A stretch of DNA of 22,550 nt from Larix sibirica (lineage: Eukaryota; Streptophyta; Pinopsida; Pinales; Pinaceae), in NCBI GenBank assembly GCA_004151065.3, contig NWUY0300062773.1, positions 1 through 22,550 of the forward strand. The letters run 5' to 3'. Each line of letters starts with the position of its first letter. The first letter of the stretch is position 1. The position numbers were made by a program, and so were the translations under genes. The notes under the pieces are model-generated. The model saw only the letters and a program-made list of their open reading frames with translations. It ran no database searches and had not been told where the DNA came from. Shown here piece by piece: positions 10,401 to 18,804 of the stretch.

Positions 10401-11002
10401 TGTTGGGAATGTTATATTCTTTGCACAGAATTGATGGTTGAAGTCAATAATCTATTGGTTTGCAGTTCAATAGGAGTCAGAGGTTGATAGATAGTGAAAG
10501 TCCAATTGACTGGATGATCGAAATAATTGTTTGGTTAAAGATAACAACTGGTCGTCGAACATTGAAACGACTATAAGTTTAATGGGAGATTGACCAAAGG
10601 TTGATTGAGTCAAGTCAAATATAACATAAAAACTAAAAGTGGCTAGAATGTTATGGATTTCCATTAATGAGTAGTTGTTTGTAACTAACTCAGGTACTGC
10701 GAGCTAGTTTATGTATTGCATCTATAAATAAGATGTAATGGCTATGCAAATAACATGAGGGGAGATTAATGTAATGAATTGGGATTTGTTGTCTAGTGAA
10801 TCACAGTTGTAAACGCTAGTTAAAAGTGATGATTAATAGATGAGTGGTAAATCTCTCTGGTTTGTTGGTTTTCCTTGGTAGAGGGGTATCCAACGTAATC
10901 TCTGTGTATTGTGACGATGTGTTGTACGCCATTGCTTGATGTTTAATGTGTTTAACTATATGAATCAATATGTGTGCTCATTGTAATATGTAATAGTACC
11001 CA
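10401..11002 (+). repeat. Copia 3' LTR
   Basis: Pairs with 5665-6279 over its length, beginning TGTTGGGAATG and ending TAGTACCCA. It has a conserved TATA box at 10723-10730. Substitutions and small indels relative to the 5' LTR are frequent. Confidence 0.9.
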
Positions 11003-11960
11003 AAAATTTTCATTCAAGGGCCTCCTTTTATAGCTAAAATGGTGGTTGTTAACATTTGGTTCTGAGTGTGAACACAATCTCCCTTGATGTGACCACCTAG
11101 GTGCCTATTTGGGACAACTGAATGTCCAATCAATTCAATAGATTCACTTCTAGTCTATAGGTGGAAGATCGAAATTGACTTGAATGCATCGGGAAATTTA
11201 TGATTCTACGTCCCTTTGCAAAACTGCATGGATATCATAGGTATTCACACACTATCATGTGGGTTACGCTTTATGAATTCATGCTACGATCTCAGGTAGG
11301 AATTGTTGTGTTGATCCCACACTATCATGCGAGGATTATTTGATAAAACCACATGGTTGTGTTGCATGGGATTTTCTCTAGTGAATCCTCACTATTGTGC
11401 AGGTACTATTTGGTTAACCCGAGCTATTGTCTCAACAATCTCATGATTTCAAGTTGAGTTTATTTCACATGTTGATTCTTTGGTAAAAGGTAAGCCTTGT
11501 GATACACATGATGTATGTTGATGATGTATTTATGTACCAAGTGATTCGATTTCATATGTGTGCGATTTTTAGGTGAAAACAATGCCTACTTATTTGAGAG
11601 GGCCTTGACACTATGGCCCCATCATGTGATTTTGGATGCAAGACTAATGGATCCCCTCATGTGACGATGGGGAGATCTGATGCCAACTTGCCAAGGAGAG
11701 GAGGAGGTGTCATGGGAAATGTCTTCTGTCTACATTTCTTTTCCCAGTGGCATTAGCTTCTTATCATCATTGAGGTTTATCCATATGTAAGGATGGATTA
11801 CTAAGGAGGTCTAGAGCACCCATGACCACTTGGCCAGGCATGGGGACCTGATAGTGAATATGACTTGGTTAATTTTTTAAGTTGTGTTTAAATACTAGTA
11901 TAGATTGTATCTAGATTTATTATGCGATACATGTTACTGATGACTCTCCTCTCATGTCTT
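11003..11960. other. Flanking DNA with no recognised gene
   Basis: No domain was recognised on either strand. The stretch contains the degenerate 70-bp periodic repeat at 11248-11457. The run before 11965 is T-rich and ends in ctttgtag, resembling a plant splice acceptor for the block that follows. Confidence 0.4.
11248..11457 (+). repeat. Degenerate 70-bp tandem repeat, three units
   Basis: The phrase cacactatcatg starts at 11248 and at 11318, and a variant ctcactattgtg starts at 11388, each exactly 70 bases apart. After each phrase come G-rich bases and then a variable part; units 2 and 3 share tatttg after the G-rich part. Similarity outside the phrase is weak, so this is an old tandem array or a chance periodicity. 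Confidence 0.4.
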
Positions 11961-11965
11961 TGTAG

Positions 11966-12316
11966 ATGTAGGACCGATACAACTAGTGGGAAATCATTGA
12001 CAATGCAACTGAGTCAAGGAGGTAGATCCTGCTCCATTAGAAGTGATATGTATACGAGGTTTTGATGCGGTCCTGGAGGATCTCCGTCAAAATATTGACA
12101 AGAGTTACATATGATGGTTGGTACCACCTTGATGAGGAATTGGTTATTATGTGATTTCGAGCTATGATAGAGTGGGAACTGATTATGTGGAGAATTGTTG
12201 TAGTGGAACATAATATTGGGGACATGATGAGATGATACCTACCCCATATCACACTTATGGATACTAAGAGTGATGAGGACAATAATTTGGGGGAGGATAG
12301 TGATGATAATGATTAG
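11966..12316 (+). pseudogene. Possible decayed terminal exon with acidic tail
   Basis: After a candidate acceptor (ctttgtag, ending 11965), frames with several stops read as protein-like pieces, for example IRGFDAVLEDLRQNIDKSYI near 12055-12110. The last part reads MDTKSDEDNNLGEDSDDND (12257-12313), a strongly acidic tail ending in TAG at 12314. I do not recognise the family. The combination of a splice-like acceptor, a coding-like stretch and an acidic C-terminus suggests the last exon of a dead gene, but evidence is thin. Confidence 0.25.
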
Positions 12317-13387
12317 GAAGTTAGTGGAACTGCCCCCAAGCTAGGCATGATATTTTTTGTCAATGTATCACATATTTTGAGAAAGCTTAGACTCTTTTTG
12401 TAAAGACTTCTTATTGTTTTTTGGATGATATATATACATATGTGGTTATGTATACAAGATCCTTGTACATGATATATGTTGTGGATTTATGTAAATATGG
12501 ATATAATGATGCTTATGGTTATATACATGCATGTTTGATTTCTTATTAATCAGTACAAGGAGAACACCTTGTAGTGGAATTTTTTACAGAACCTCCCTGA
12601 AAAATTTATCCCTTCTCTGTTTATAATGGAGGTTCCTAAGTTAGGTGTCCAACCAGAGGTTTTCGCAGAGGCTTTTACATTGGTGCACCTAAATCGTCAT
12701 GATGTACTGGTCCACTCACAAACATAATGCATCGCTACTGAACTAATAAGGTGAACCAATAACCGTTACTATTATAAAATGCTAAAATATCATTTTTTTA
12801 ATGTATTCAGTTCTCCACTATAAATTAAGGGCACCAGTGCGTGACATGTAAAGGATGCAATGGATCAAGTTATAATAGTTGGTCATTCAATAAAAAAGAT
12901 AATTTTAAAAATCCAAAAAACTTTACCGGTCGCTTAAAAACCTAACCACATTGGTGCATATACAATATCGGTGCACCAACAAATATTAACGGTGCACTTA
13001 ATAGTACTAAATATAGATTTTTATATTTAAAAAAATAAAATAATGTATCGATGCATTATGTTACCCCAATATGCAACGATGTGTCTTACTGTCATAGGTC
13101 ACATCGTGATAGGGTAAAATTAAAAAAATTTCCAAACCAAATTTTATTATCACATTTCCTTGTATGCTTCTAACAACCCACACAAGCACTAGTACTCACC
13201 CTCCTTATACAGTCACCCCGTTTACAGTGCTCAATAACATTGCTTCCTTAGTTTTATAGCTTCGATTGTCGATTCAATTCATTTTTGAATTTTGGAAAAC
13301 AATGTACATTTTCATTTTTCTCTATAGGGAAACCATGCCTCATTAGGTGGGGAAGAGACTAAGTAATTTGTTTGTTACCTCCTTATT
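12317..13387. other. AT-rich DNA with repeated gtgcac/gatgcat words, no gene seen
   Basis: No coding feature was found. Between about 12680 and 13110 the words ggtgcac, gatgcat and related forms recur among A/T-rich runs (for example near 12690, 12980, 13000 and 13045). They resemble the vocabulary of the tandem repeat at 20269-20790. The left flank of the gag-protease array begins at 13388. Confidence 0.4.
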
Positions 13388-13392
13388 TTCAA
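13388..13392 (+). other. Target-site duplication, left copy (TTCAA)
   Basis: TTCAA immediately precedes the left LTR, and the same five bases follow the right LTR at 20134-20138. Five bases is the usual gypsy duplication length. Confidence 0.75.
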
Positions 13393-13856
13393 TGCTATAT
13401 TCCTAGGGGAGGATAATATGGGGTACCTAGGGAGGTACCCCAAGCGAATAAATGATGTAGTGGGTACCTAAATGGAAATAATATATGTTATGTGTACCCA
13501 ACAGGAAAAAATAATGTAATGTGGTGACACATAATGAAATATGTTCCACTAGGTGGTTGGGGTTATTTAGAGAAAATAATATAATAATATGGCATAAGCC
13601 CCTAAGGAATACTCATAAGAAAGTATATATACACATGGGTATCATTGTATTAGGCATGTTGAGGATTATTATTGTACAAGCATGTCTTGTGGAGTGACTC
13701 CTTCCTTAAAGAGTATTTGATGGTGTTACCCTACCTTAAGGGTTTCTCTATATCTTGGTGTTATTGTTATGGTGGATGTCTTTTGGTTCTTTATGAAGTA
13801 TAAAAGTTCTATATATTTGTTGTGATTCAATTTCCCAGTAACTAAGGATCACTACA
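13393..13856 (+). repeat. LTR A (left) of the tandem array
   Basis: A 464-base LTR from TGCTATATTCC to ATCACTACA. It shares long blocks with LTRs B and C, such as ggcataagcccctaaggaata and attattattgtacaagcatg. A tatatat motif at 13624-13630 is a candidate TATA box. Confidence 0.88.
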
Positions 13857-13858
13857 AG

Positions 13859-13871
13859 TGGTATCAAAGCA
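13859..13871 (+). other. Primer binding site, internal unit 1
   Basis: TGGTATCAAAGCA lies two bases after LTR A. It matches the complement of initiator-Met tRNA (TGGTATCAGAGC) except for one base. Confidence 0.75.
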
Positions 13872-14622
13872 CTTTCTCGGGCCAAAAACAATTGAAATAT
13901 TTTTTTCTTTTGCAAATTTTTAAAGGAAAAGAGGACGGTGCAATTCAATTCAATTTCTGAAAATTTATGTGCAGAATATGAAGAAGCCAATTTCATATTT
14001 GAGTTCCTCACACCAAAACACCCAATTAAAAAAAAAAAAAAATGGATTCTGGAATGTGAAGTTATCATTGATTTAACATCAATTGTTTTTTGGGTTTTTC
14101 CGGGGACCACTGCGCGAATAGCAAAGTTGATATCTTTTGATAGAGTGACCAAATTTCAGTCAAACCAACTCTAGTCAATGCAAAATGATAGTGGATTTTC
14201 ATAATTGTGTTCATAATTGAGATTCCAATAAATCTTGAGGAAGTTACTCTCATTTTAAATTTGTCACATCAAAAGTAAGTGATTTTCTTCAAAACCTTGG
14301 CTCTATTTTTGGAGTTAGCAAGAAAGATGTTTTTTACAGGAAAAGATGAAGGTCCTATAATTGAAGAGTACTAAAGTTATGAAAAATTATTGTGGAAGGA
14401 TAATTGGAGATATTCGTTACCCTACCATTTAAAAGAAGATGTTGATAGATGTGGCATTCACTTAATTGTGACAAGATGAAAAAACTTTCATATGGAGAAT
14501 TTGAAAAGGTATTTTAAACAAGTGGTCTCATACTATGAATAAATGATAAAGAAATCACAAAGGGTTTATTTTATTATACAAACTTTCCGTTACAAGTTTA
14601 TAGATGTATTCAGCAAGAAAAT

Positions 14623-14901
14623 GTGATTATCTCTATAATCCCTAGTAGCAAGTATAATCTCATCGATGTGAATTTGGATAAAAAGTTGCAAGTACCCACA
14701 AAGCATATTCAAAGCACACATTTTGAGGGTGAAAATGTTCAAATTTTTAAATATTTAAATATTACCATGGATAAATATGTGTTGCTCTCAGATTTTCATG
14801 CTATCAATATGGATGATGTGGACATTGTTTTTGGATATCCTTGGAAGGACTCAATTCATACAATAAATATTAATGTGCAAAAGAAGTTTATGAATATTTG
14901 A
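14623..14901 (+). pseudogene. Retropepsin-like domain, internal unit 1
   Basis: A 92-residue frame with the layout of a gypsy protease: NLIDVNLDKKLQVP near the start, a middle containing ITMDKYVLLSDFHAI, then DDVDIVFGYPW, whose IVFGYPW corresponds to the (I/V)LGxxW segment late in the fold. Where the active site Asp-Ser-Gly should precede NLI, the sequence reads IPSSKYN, so the catalytic Asp is absent. It pairs with 18805-19065 in unit 2. Confidence 0.7.
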
Positions 14902-15507
14902 TATAAGAAAAAGAAAATTACATTGCAGTATATTTCTCTTACTAAATAAGAAGGGCACAAGAAGAAGTAATTGAAGGTAAAATGTTGAAGTTTCTACAGA
15001 CATGACAAATGTAGGTTTTGAGTTTGAATCGGAAGAAGAAAAAGCTATAGAAGCACATGAATAAACTCCCTAGGAGGAGATAAAGATGAAAAATATGTTA
15101 AGGAGCTACATGACCCCAAGGAACAACAAGTTCAAGAGTCAAATAAAGAAGAACCAATAGCTAAGTTTGCACTCTATCAACACCCACACCACCATGAGAA
15201 ACAACATTCATTAAGGCAAGGTCATGAGCATCAACTAACTTACTGTGGACCACCATGGAACCAGAAGGGAACCCAATATGGAGGCACATGGAGAAATAAA
15301 AGCAATGCATGGACACACCAGAGTAACAAAGCAACATCATAGAACCAAAAAAATAGGAATCAAGATCAAGGTGGCAAGGAAGTAGTTAGATTGTGTATCC
15401 ACATTTCACTTGGATAGATGGATGCTTGTTCTTGGTACCAATTTACTACTATTAGTAGATATTATTATATGACCTCCACTCATGTTTAGAGGAGAAAACA
15501 TGTTTCG

Positions 15508-15519
15508 AAATGGGTGGAA
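15508..15519 (+). other. Purine-rich tract before LTR B
   Basis: aaatgggtggaa directly precedes LTR B and corresponds to the tract before LTR C. Its presence marks B as the 3' LTR of unit 1. Confidence 0.55.
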
Positions 15520-15558
15520 TGTAATATACCTAGGGGAGGATAATATGGGGTACCTAGG

Positions 15559-15559
15559 N
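15559..15559. other. Unresolved base (N) at the LTR B deletion junction
   Basis: A single n falls between tacctagg and tataataatatgg, where LTRs A and C carry about 147 extra bases. This may mark a contig join rather than a biological deletion. Confidence 0.9.
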
Positions 15560-15732
15560 TATAATAATATGGCATAAGCCCCTAAGGAATACTTATGAGA
15601 AAGTATATATACACATGCATATCATGGTATTAGTCATGATGTTGATGATTATTATTGTACAAGCATGTTTTGTGGAGTGATTCCTTCCTTAAGGAGTATT
15701 TGATGGTGTTACCTTACCTTAAGGGTTTCTCT

Positions 15733-15751
15733 ATATATTGGTGTTATTCTT
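15733..15751 (+). other. LINE target-site duplication, copy next to the poly(A) end
   Basis: atatattggtgttattctt here is repeated exactly at 17918-17936. It is LTR B sequence, occurring once in LTR C at the matching position. A 19-base duplication fits target-primed reverse transcription. Confidence 0.85.
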
Positions 15752-16092
15752 TTTTTTAACAGAAACAGTTTAGAATTTTCATATTAAAAAAGCGACCATA
15801 GGTTACAAAATGGGGAGAAGGATTACTCCCAATGGAAAACAGAGTCCATGACTCTAAAATCATCCTTAATGTTAACCGGTGTTTATCAAGAGAGAATAGA
15901 GCTATTACATATCATTTAAATTCCCATGATTGTGCGAATTAAAACACCTATCTTACTACCCGAGAAGAGAAACAGAGCTAATACATAGAAGTGGAGTGAT
16001 TATACAACAAGAGTCTGCAAAAAGGTCTACTTATCATAGCGGTAACCAAAATAGGAAGTCCTGAAACCTGGAGAAGTTTAGGGCTTCTTTAT
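15752..16092 (-). other. LINE 3' untranslated region and poly(A) tail
   Basis: Following the downstream frame on the minus strand, about 340 bases without coding character end in aatatgaaaattctaaac, then tgtttctgtt and a run of A. This ending is typical of plant L1 copies and sets the strand of the LINE. Confidence 0.65.
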
Positions 16093-16926
16093 CTAAACCT
16101 GGAGCTCCAGGAGTCTGGGAAGGCTGATAACCGGTTTTGCTGAGTCTTCTTTCACCTTACCACCTCTTGCCTTCCAACCAGTGAAGAAATGTCCAATGTC
16201 ATTCCTGAGCAGGTCCACTTTCTTCTCCACAGTCTTAATGCCACTATTGACATTACCAAAGCTGATATCGGTGTTTATGGCCGAGAGAACGTCTGATTTC
16301 TCTCCATGAGTGTTTTCCTTTTCTTGACAGACCCGAACGTCTGCTAGCATGATTTGGACGAGGGTGAAAAGGCTGGTAAGGGCCTTCTTTGTCTCCACAT
16401 TTTCATAATGGAGCATACGAAGCTATTCCTGTATCTCTTTGAAGACTTTATAGTAGTCCTTCATGTTCCCGCTACCTTCAGGGCTCAAGGGAGAGTTAGG
16501 GGTGCTGTGATCGCGCTGAGTTGTTGCAGGGTACCATTTCCCTTTGATTCCGAGAAAATCCAGAGTACAAGAGACGTTACCGGAGGGGCTTGACGGGGCT
16601 AGAATCACTTGGCAATCCTCCTGGTTCGCAAGTGCTTTCCTTAAATCTCGAGCCGATGTGGTTTCATGTTTCTTAATGGTCTTCCTGCACTTGAGGTGTT
16701 GAGGTGAGAGCGAGCACTGAGCCATCAGAGAGTCTCCCATGCTGCAGAGAGCCGATGGTAACTTCTTCTTCACGGTGCGAGCCTTCAGCTAGGTGCAGAT
16801 GTTGATTCTTCTATGATATGCATTGAGCGCGTTCCTCCCTTCCTTTTGACGGTTATACACATGGATCGTTTTGTAAACGTAGCCTGAGGTCATTAATGAG
16901 ATAGTATGGGGGTCATTTAAATCCAT
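16093..16926 (-). pseudogene. Unrecognised ~277-codon frame downstream of the LINE RNase H
   Basis: From ATG at 16926 the minus strand stays in one frame to a TAG at 16095-16093, crossed only by two TAG stops (16791-16789 and 16425-16423). It begins 66 bases after the RNase H stop. The product would be polar, with a basic part (RTVKKKLP, KCRKTIKKHE), a Ser/Pro-rich middle (STPNSPLSPEGSG) and a C-terminal part with regularly spaced hydrophobics (TSLFTLVQIMLADV) suggestive of helix or coiled coil. I do not recognise it. It may be a third LINE frame, a transduced host sequence or a chance open frame. Confidence 0.45.
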
Positions 16927-16991
16927 TTGAATTAAAGAACCTTTCAAGTTCGAGCAATTCTCAATTTCTTTGAGATAAGGGGATCAATGAG

Positions 16992-17397
16992 CTAGTGAAT
17001 CCATACTTTATTGTAGATCTTGTTATTGCTAACCATGGTGCCACAGTTGAGTCGAGCTCCCTCATTGGCCATCTCATCCGCGTGCTTGTTGAGCGCTCGA
17101 AGCACATGCTTGAAGTCTATGGTTTTGAACTCCTTCGTGATGTAGTTAAGAAAAAGATGCGTTTTGCTGGTCGGATCCTTTCGATTCTTTGTGATCTTTC
17201 TAGCTTGATTGATGACCAGGAGTGAGTCTCCGAAGACTATCAACTCTTCGATGCCCTGAATCCTAGCAATTTCAAGTCCCTTTAAAAGGGATAACCATTC
17301 AGAATTATTGTTAGTTTTCCTTCCAATCCTCCATGTATAATCAGTCTTCTTGTTCCCCGTGGAGTCATAGATCACTCCTCCTGCACCTGGCAACCCA
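16992..17397 (-). pseudogene. LINE RNase H domain (RVT_3 type), N-terminally truncated
   Basis: An uninterrupted minus-strand frame of about 133 residues begins PGAGGVIYDSTGNKK, the start of plant RNase H after the first catalytic Asp, which is lost. Next come NNNSEWLSLLKGLEIA (catalytic Glu), ELIVFGDSLLVINQ (Asp) and HVLRALNKHADEMAN (the last acidic site), ending in TAG at 16994-16992. Plant L1 elements carry such a domain at the end of ORF2, where it would remove RNA during reverse transcription. The reading frame is clean, but without its start and first active residue it cannot work alone. Confidence 0.85.
17374..17397 (+). repeat. 24-bp direct repeat, inner copy
   Basis: This 24-mer (starts actcctcc, ends caaccca) recurs at 17893-17916 with two mismatches. 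On the minus strand it encodes the Gly/Ala-rich opening of the RNase H. Confidence 0.75.
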
Positions 17398-17398
17398 A

Positions 17399-17468
17399 TT
17401 TTATATTTATTTTAATAGAGTTTATATATTTCATTTCTAGAAATGCTTGTCCTACTCGAAGAATGATG
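17399..17468 (+). repeat. 70-bp direct repeat, copy 1
   Basis: Matches 17490-17559 with about four substitutions, for example tttctagaaatg here and tttctataaatg there. The copies start 91 bases apart. Confidence 0.85.
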
Positions 17469-17489
17469 TAGTAATTAGTCATAACAGAG

Positions 17490-17559
17490 TTTTAGATTTA
17501 TGTTAATAGAGTTTATATATTTCATTTCTATAAATGCTTGTTCTACTCGAAGAATGATG
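17490..17559 (+). repeat. 70-bp direct repeat, copy 2
   Basis: Partner of 17399-17468, sharing the run gagtttatatatttcatttc and ending actcgaagaatgatg in both. Confidence 0.85.
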
Positions 17560-17891
17560 GCATCCTCTGTGCTTTCAAAGAAATCTACAAATATCTATTA
17601 CATTGACATGTGATTTTTCTATTCCTACTCACTATGGAGTTCAAAATCTTTTGTCTAAATATAAGATGAATTTATAATGAGTTACTTGTATATATTCCAA
17701 ATAAAGCTCTTTTTGTTAGTATTTTTGCAATACTTTCTCTTCACCTGATCACTAGGATTGGTCCCACCTGATATTTTACAACAGTTTCAAGAAAAGTTAT
17801 GTTTTCACATGCATTTTAGTTGAAACTTGCCCATGTATTTTAAATTTTAGTAAAACAAATTTTTAAAGAATTCTTATTTATAAACAAAAAA

Positions 17892-17892
17892 N
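17892..17892. other. Unresolved base (N) at the edge of the 24-bp repeat
   Basis: A single n separates the A-rich end of the ~495-bp block from the outer 24-bp repeat, the second of three single unresolved bases in the array. Confidence 0.9.
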
Positions 17893-17916
17893 ACTCCTCC
17901 CGCACCTGCCAACCCA
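17893..17916 (+). repeat. 24-bp direct repeat, outer copy
   Basis: Near-identical to 17374-17397 and immediately followed by the LTR B target duplication, so it forms the present 5' edge of the LINE. Confidence 0.75.
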
Positions 17917-17917
17917 G

Positions 17918-17936
17918 ATATATTGGTGTTATTCTT
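17918..17936 (+). other. LINE target-site duplication, copy at the LINE 5' side
   Basis: Exact 19-base match to 15733-15751. LTR B continues from here with atggtcaacatattttg, as in LTR C. Confidence 0.85.
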
Positions 17937-18023
17937 ATGGTCAACATATTTTGATTATTTTTGAAATATAAGTGTTCTATATATTTGTTGGGATTCAATT
18001 TATGGGTTAAGTATCACTACAAG

Positions 18024-18035
18024 TGGTATTAGGGC
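18024..18035 (+). other. Primer binding site, internal unit 2 (mutated)
   Basis: TGGTATTAGGGC follows LTR B by two bases, the same spacing as after LTR A. It retains the TGGTAT start of the initiator-Met complement but has two changes after it. Confidence 0.6.
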
Positions 18036-18804
18036 TCTTTCCTTAGCACAAAGTGGAGAATTGTTTTTTCTTCTTTTTGGAAAAACATTTAGGGAAAAAT
18101 TGAGCAGTAAATTTCAAATCAATTTTTGAAACAGATTTAGAAGAAACAAATTGCATATTTGAATTCCTCTCGTAAAAAATGCATAATTAAAAAAAAAATC
18201 ATCTCATTTGGAGTTCTAAANGAGTCTAGAAAGTGGAGATATCGCTGATTTAAAATCAATTATTTTTTAGAATTTCGGTGATAACTGCGAGAATTGCAGG
18301 GCGAATATCTTCTCAGAAGGTGACTAGATTTAAGTCCCATTCATGGTGGTAGATGTAGAGTGGCTGTTACAGTTCTAGAAATAGGTTATAATAGAGATTC
18401 TAAGCAATATTGTTTGAGTTATACTCATTTTAAATTTTTCGGCTTAAAACCCTAGCTACAAGGAGGAGAAGTAAGTGATTTCTTTGAAACCCTAGCTCTA
18501 TTTACGGGTTTTTGCAAGAAAAATGGGAAAAAGTTTTTTTTTATAGGAAATAATGATGGTTCTAGTATTGAAGAATGTATCAAAGACTTCAATTCAAGAT
18601 GGAAAAAATCGTGGAGAATTTGGATAAAATCTCATTTCAAAGGTGATGCTAAGGTATGGTGGTGCTCACTTGACTAAAACAAGATGAAAGCACTTTTTGA
18701 TGAATACTTTGAACAAATATTTTTAGATAAGTGGTCTCATGCCAAGAATAAAGATCAAGTGGGACATAAGGGTCTATTTTTTATACTCTGGATGAATTCA
18801 AAGG

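Larger units (their letters stand above)
5665..11002 (+). mobile_element. Full-length, inactive Ty1/copia LTR retrotransposon
   Basis: An element of about 5.3 kb has two LTRs in the same orientation (5665-6279 and 10401-11002), a primer binding site just inside the 5' LTR, and a polypurine tract ending at the 3' LTR. Domains run gag, protease, integrase, reverse transcriptase, RNase H; integrase before reverse transcriptase defines Ty1/copia. The LTRs have diverged visibly, and by eye roughly one base in five differs, so the insertion is old. Coding is broken by at least seven stops in gag alone and by several frameshifts in pol. No target-site duplication is obvious: the bases before 5665 (ttgtg) and after 11002 (aaaat) differ. 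Confidence 0.93.
13857..15519 (+). pseudogene. Internal unit 1: gag and protease remnants plus pol-end tail
   Basis: After a ~470-base leader, a capsid-like segment starts near 14325 (FFTGKDEGPIIEEY) with frame changes, followed by the retropepsin-like frame 14623-14901. The rest (about 14910-15519) is Lys/Glu-, then His/Gln/Trp/Asn-rich, for example around 15175-15320, and contains stops. The final frame reads ...MGGM with its TAA (15522-15524) just inside LTR B. No reverse transcriptase or integrase motif is visible in any frame. Confidence 0.75.
17398..17892 (+). mobile_element. ~495-bp AT-rich block between 24-bp repeats
   Basis: The block separates two near-identical copies of the LINE's 5'-most 24 bases. 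It begins attttatattt, includes a 70-bp internal direct repeat and ends ttataaacaaaaaa followed by an unresolved base. The A-rich end and flanking repeats could indicate a small non-LTR insertion with a 24-bp duplication. Filler DNA from LINE integration or a misplaced contig are the alternatives. No coding or tRNA-like promoter box was recognised. Confidence 0.4.
15752..17917 (-). mobile_element. 5'-truncated L1-type LINE inserted in LTR B
   Basis: The insertion interrupts LTR B and is bounded by a perfect 19-bp direct repeat. On the minus strand it ends with tgtttctgttaaaaaaa at 15752, a short poly(A) tail as in plant L1 elements. It carries a C-terminal RNase H segment (16992-17397), a further reading frame (16093-16926) and a ~340-base 3' region. 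The endonuclease and reverse transcriptase domains are missing, so it is 5'-truncated. Near its 5' end lies an extra block at 17398-17892 between 24-bp repeats. Its frames are less damaged than those of the neighbouring elements, suggesting a younger insertion. Confidence 0.82.
15520..18021 (+). repeat. LTR B (middle), deleted and split by a LINE
   Basis: The LTR runs 15520-15751 and resumes at 17937-18021 after the insertion. Relative to LTR A it also lacks about 147 bases (A positions 13433-13579), with an unresolved base at 15559 exactly at that junction. Removing the insertion and restoring the missing length gives the same 464 bases as LTR A. A purine-rich tract lies upstream and a primer site downstream. 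Confidence 0.85.

Noticed and set aside
11248-11457. Possible CRISPR-like array because of regular spacing
   Set aside because: The repeats are short and diverged, only three units exist, and the context is a plant nuclear genome; a degenerate tandem repeat explains it.
12014-12282. Two overlapping minus-strand frames of 65 and 81 residues
   Set aside because: No domain; low-complexity Ser/His/Ile content and no support from neighbours.
12453-12572. Two short hairpins with the same stem words (tacaag/cttgta and acaagg/ccttgt)
   Set aside because: Six-base stems are expected by chance in DNA of this composition, and no terminator or RNA context is present.
13748-14152. 134-residue minus-strand open frame across LTR A and the leader
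   Set aside because: It spans an LTR boundary and an A-homopolymer, has no domain, and has no equivalent at the homologous position in unit 2.
13938-14174. 78-residue plus-strand frame in the leader of unit 1
   Set aside because: The corresponding leader in unit 2 does not keep the frame; it includes a Lys run from poly(A).
16354-16593. 79-residue plus-strand frame inside the LINE
   Set aside because: Antisense to the longer minus-strand frame that is consistent with the LINE orientation.
16995-17225. 76-residue plus-strand frame over the RNase H
   Set aside because: Antisense shadow of the RNase H domain, which has recognisable catalytic motifs on the minus strand.
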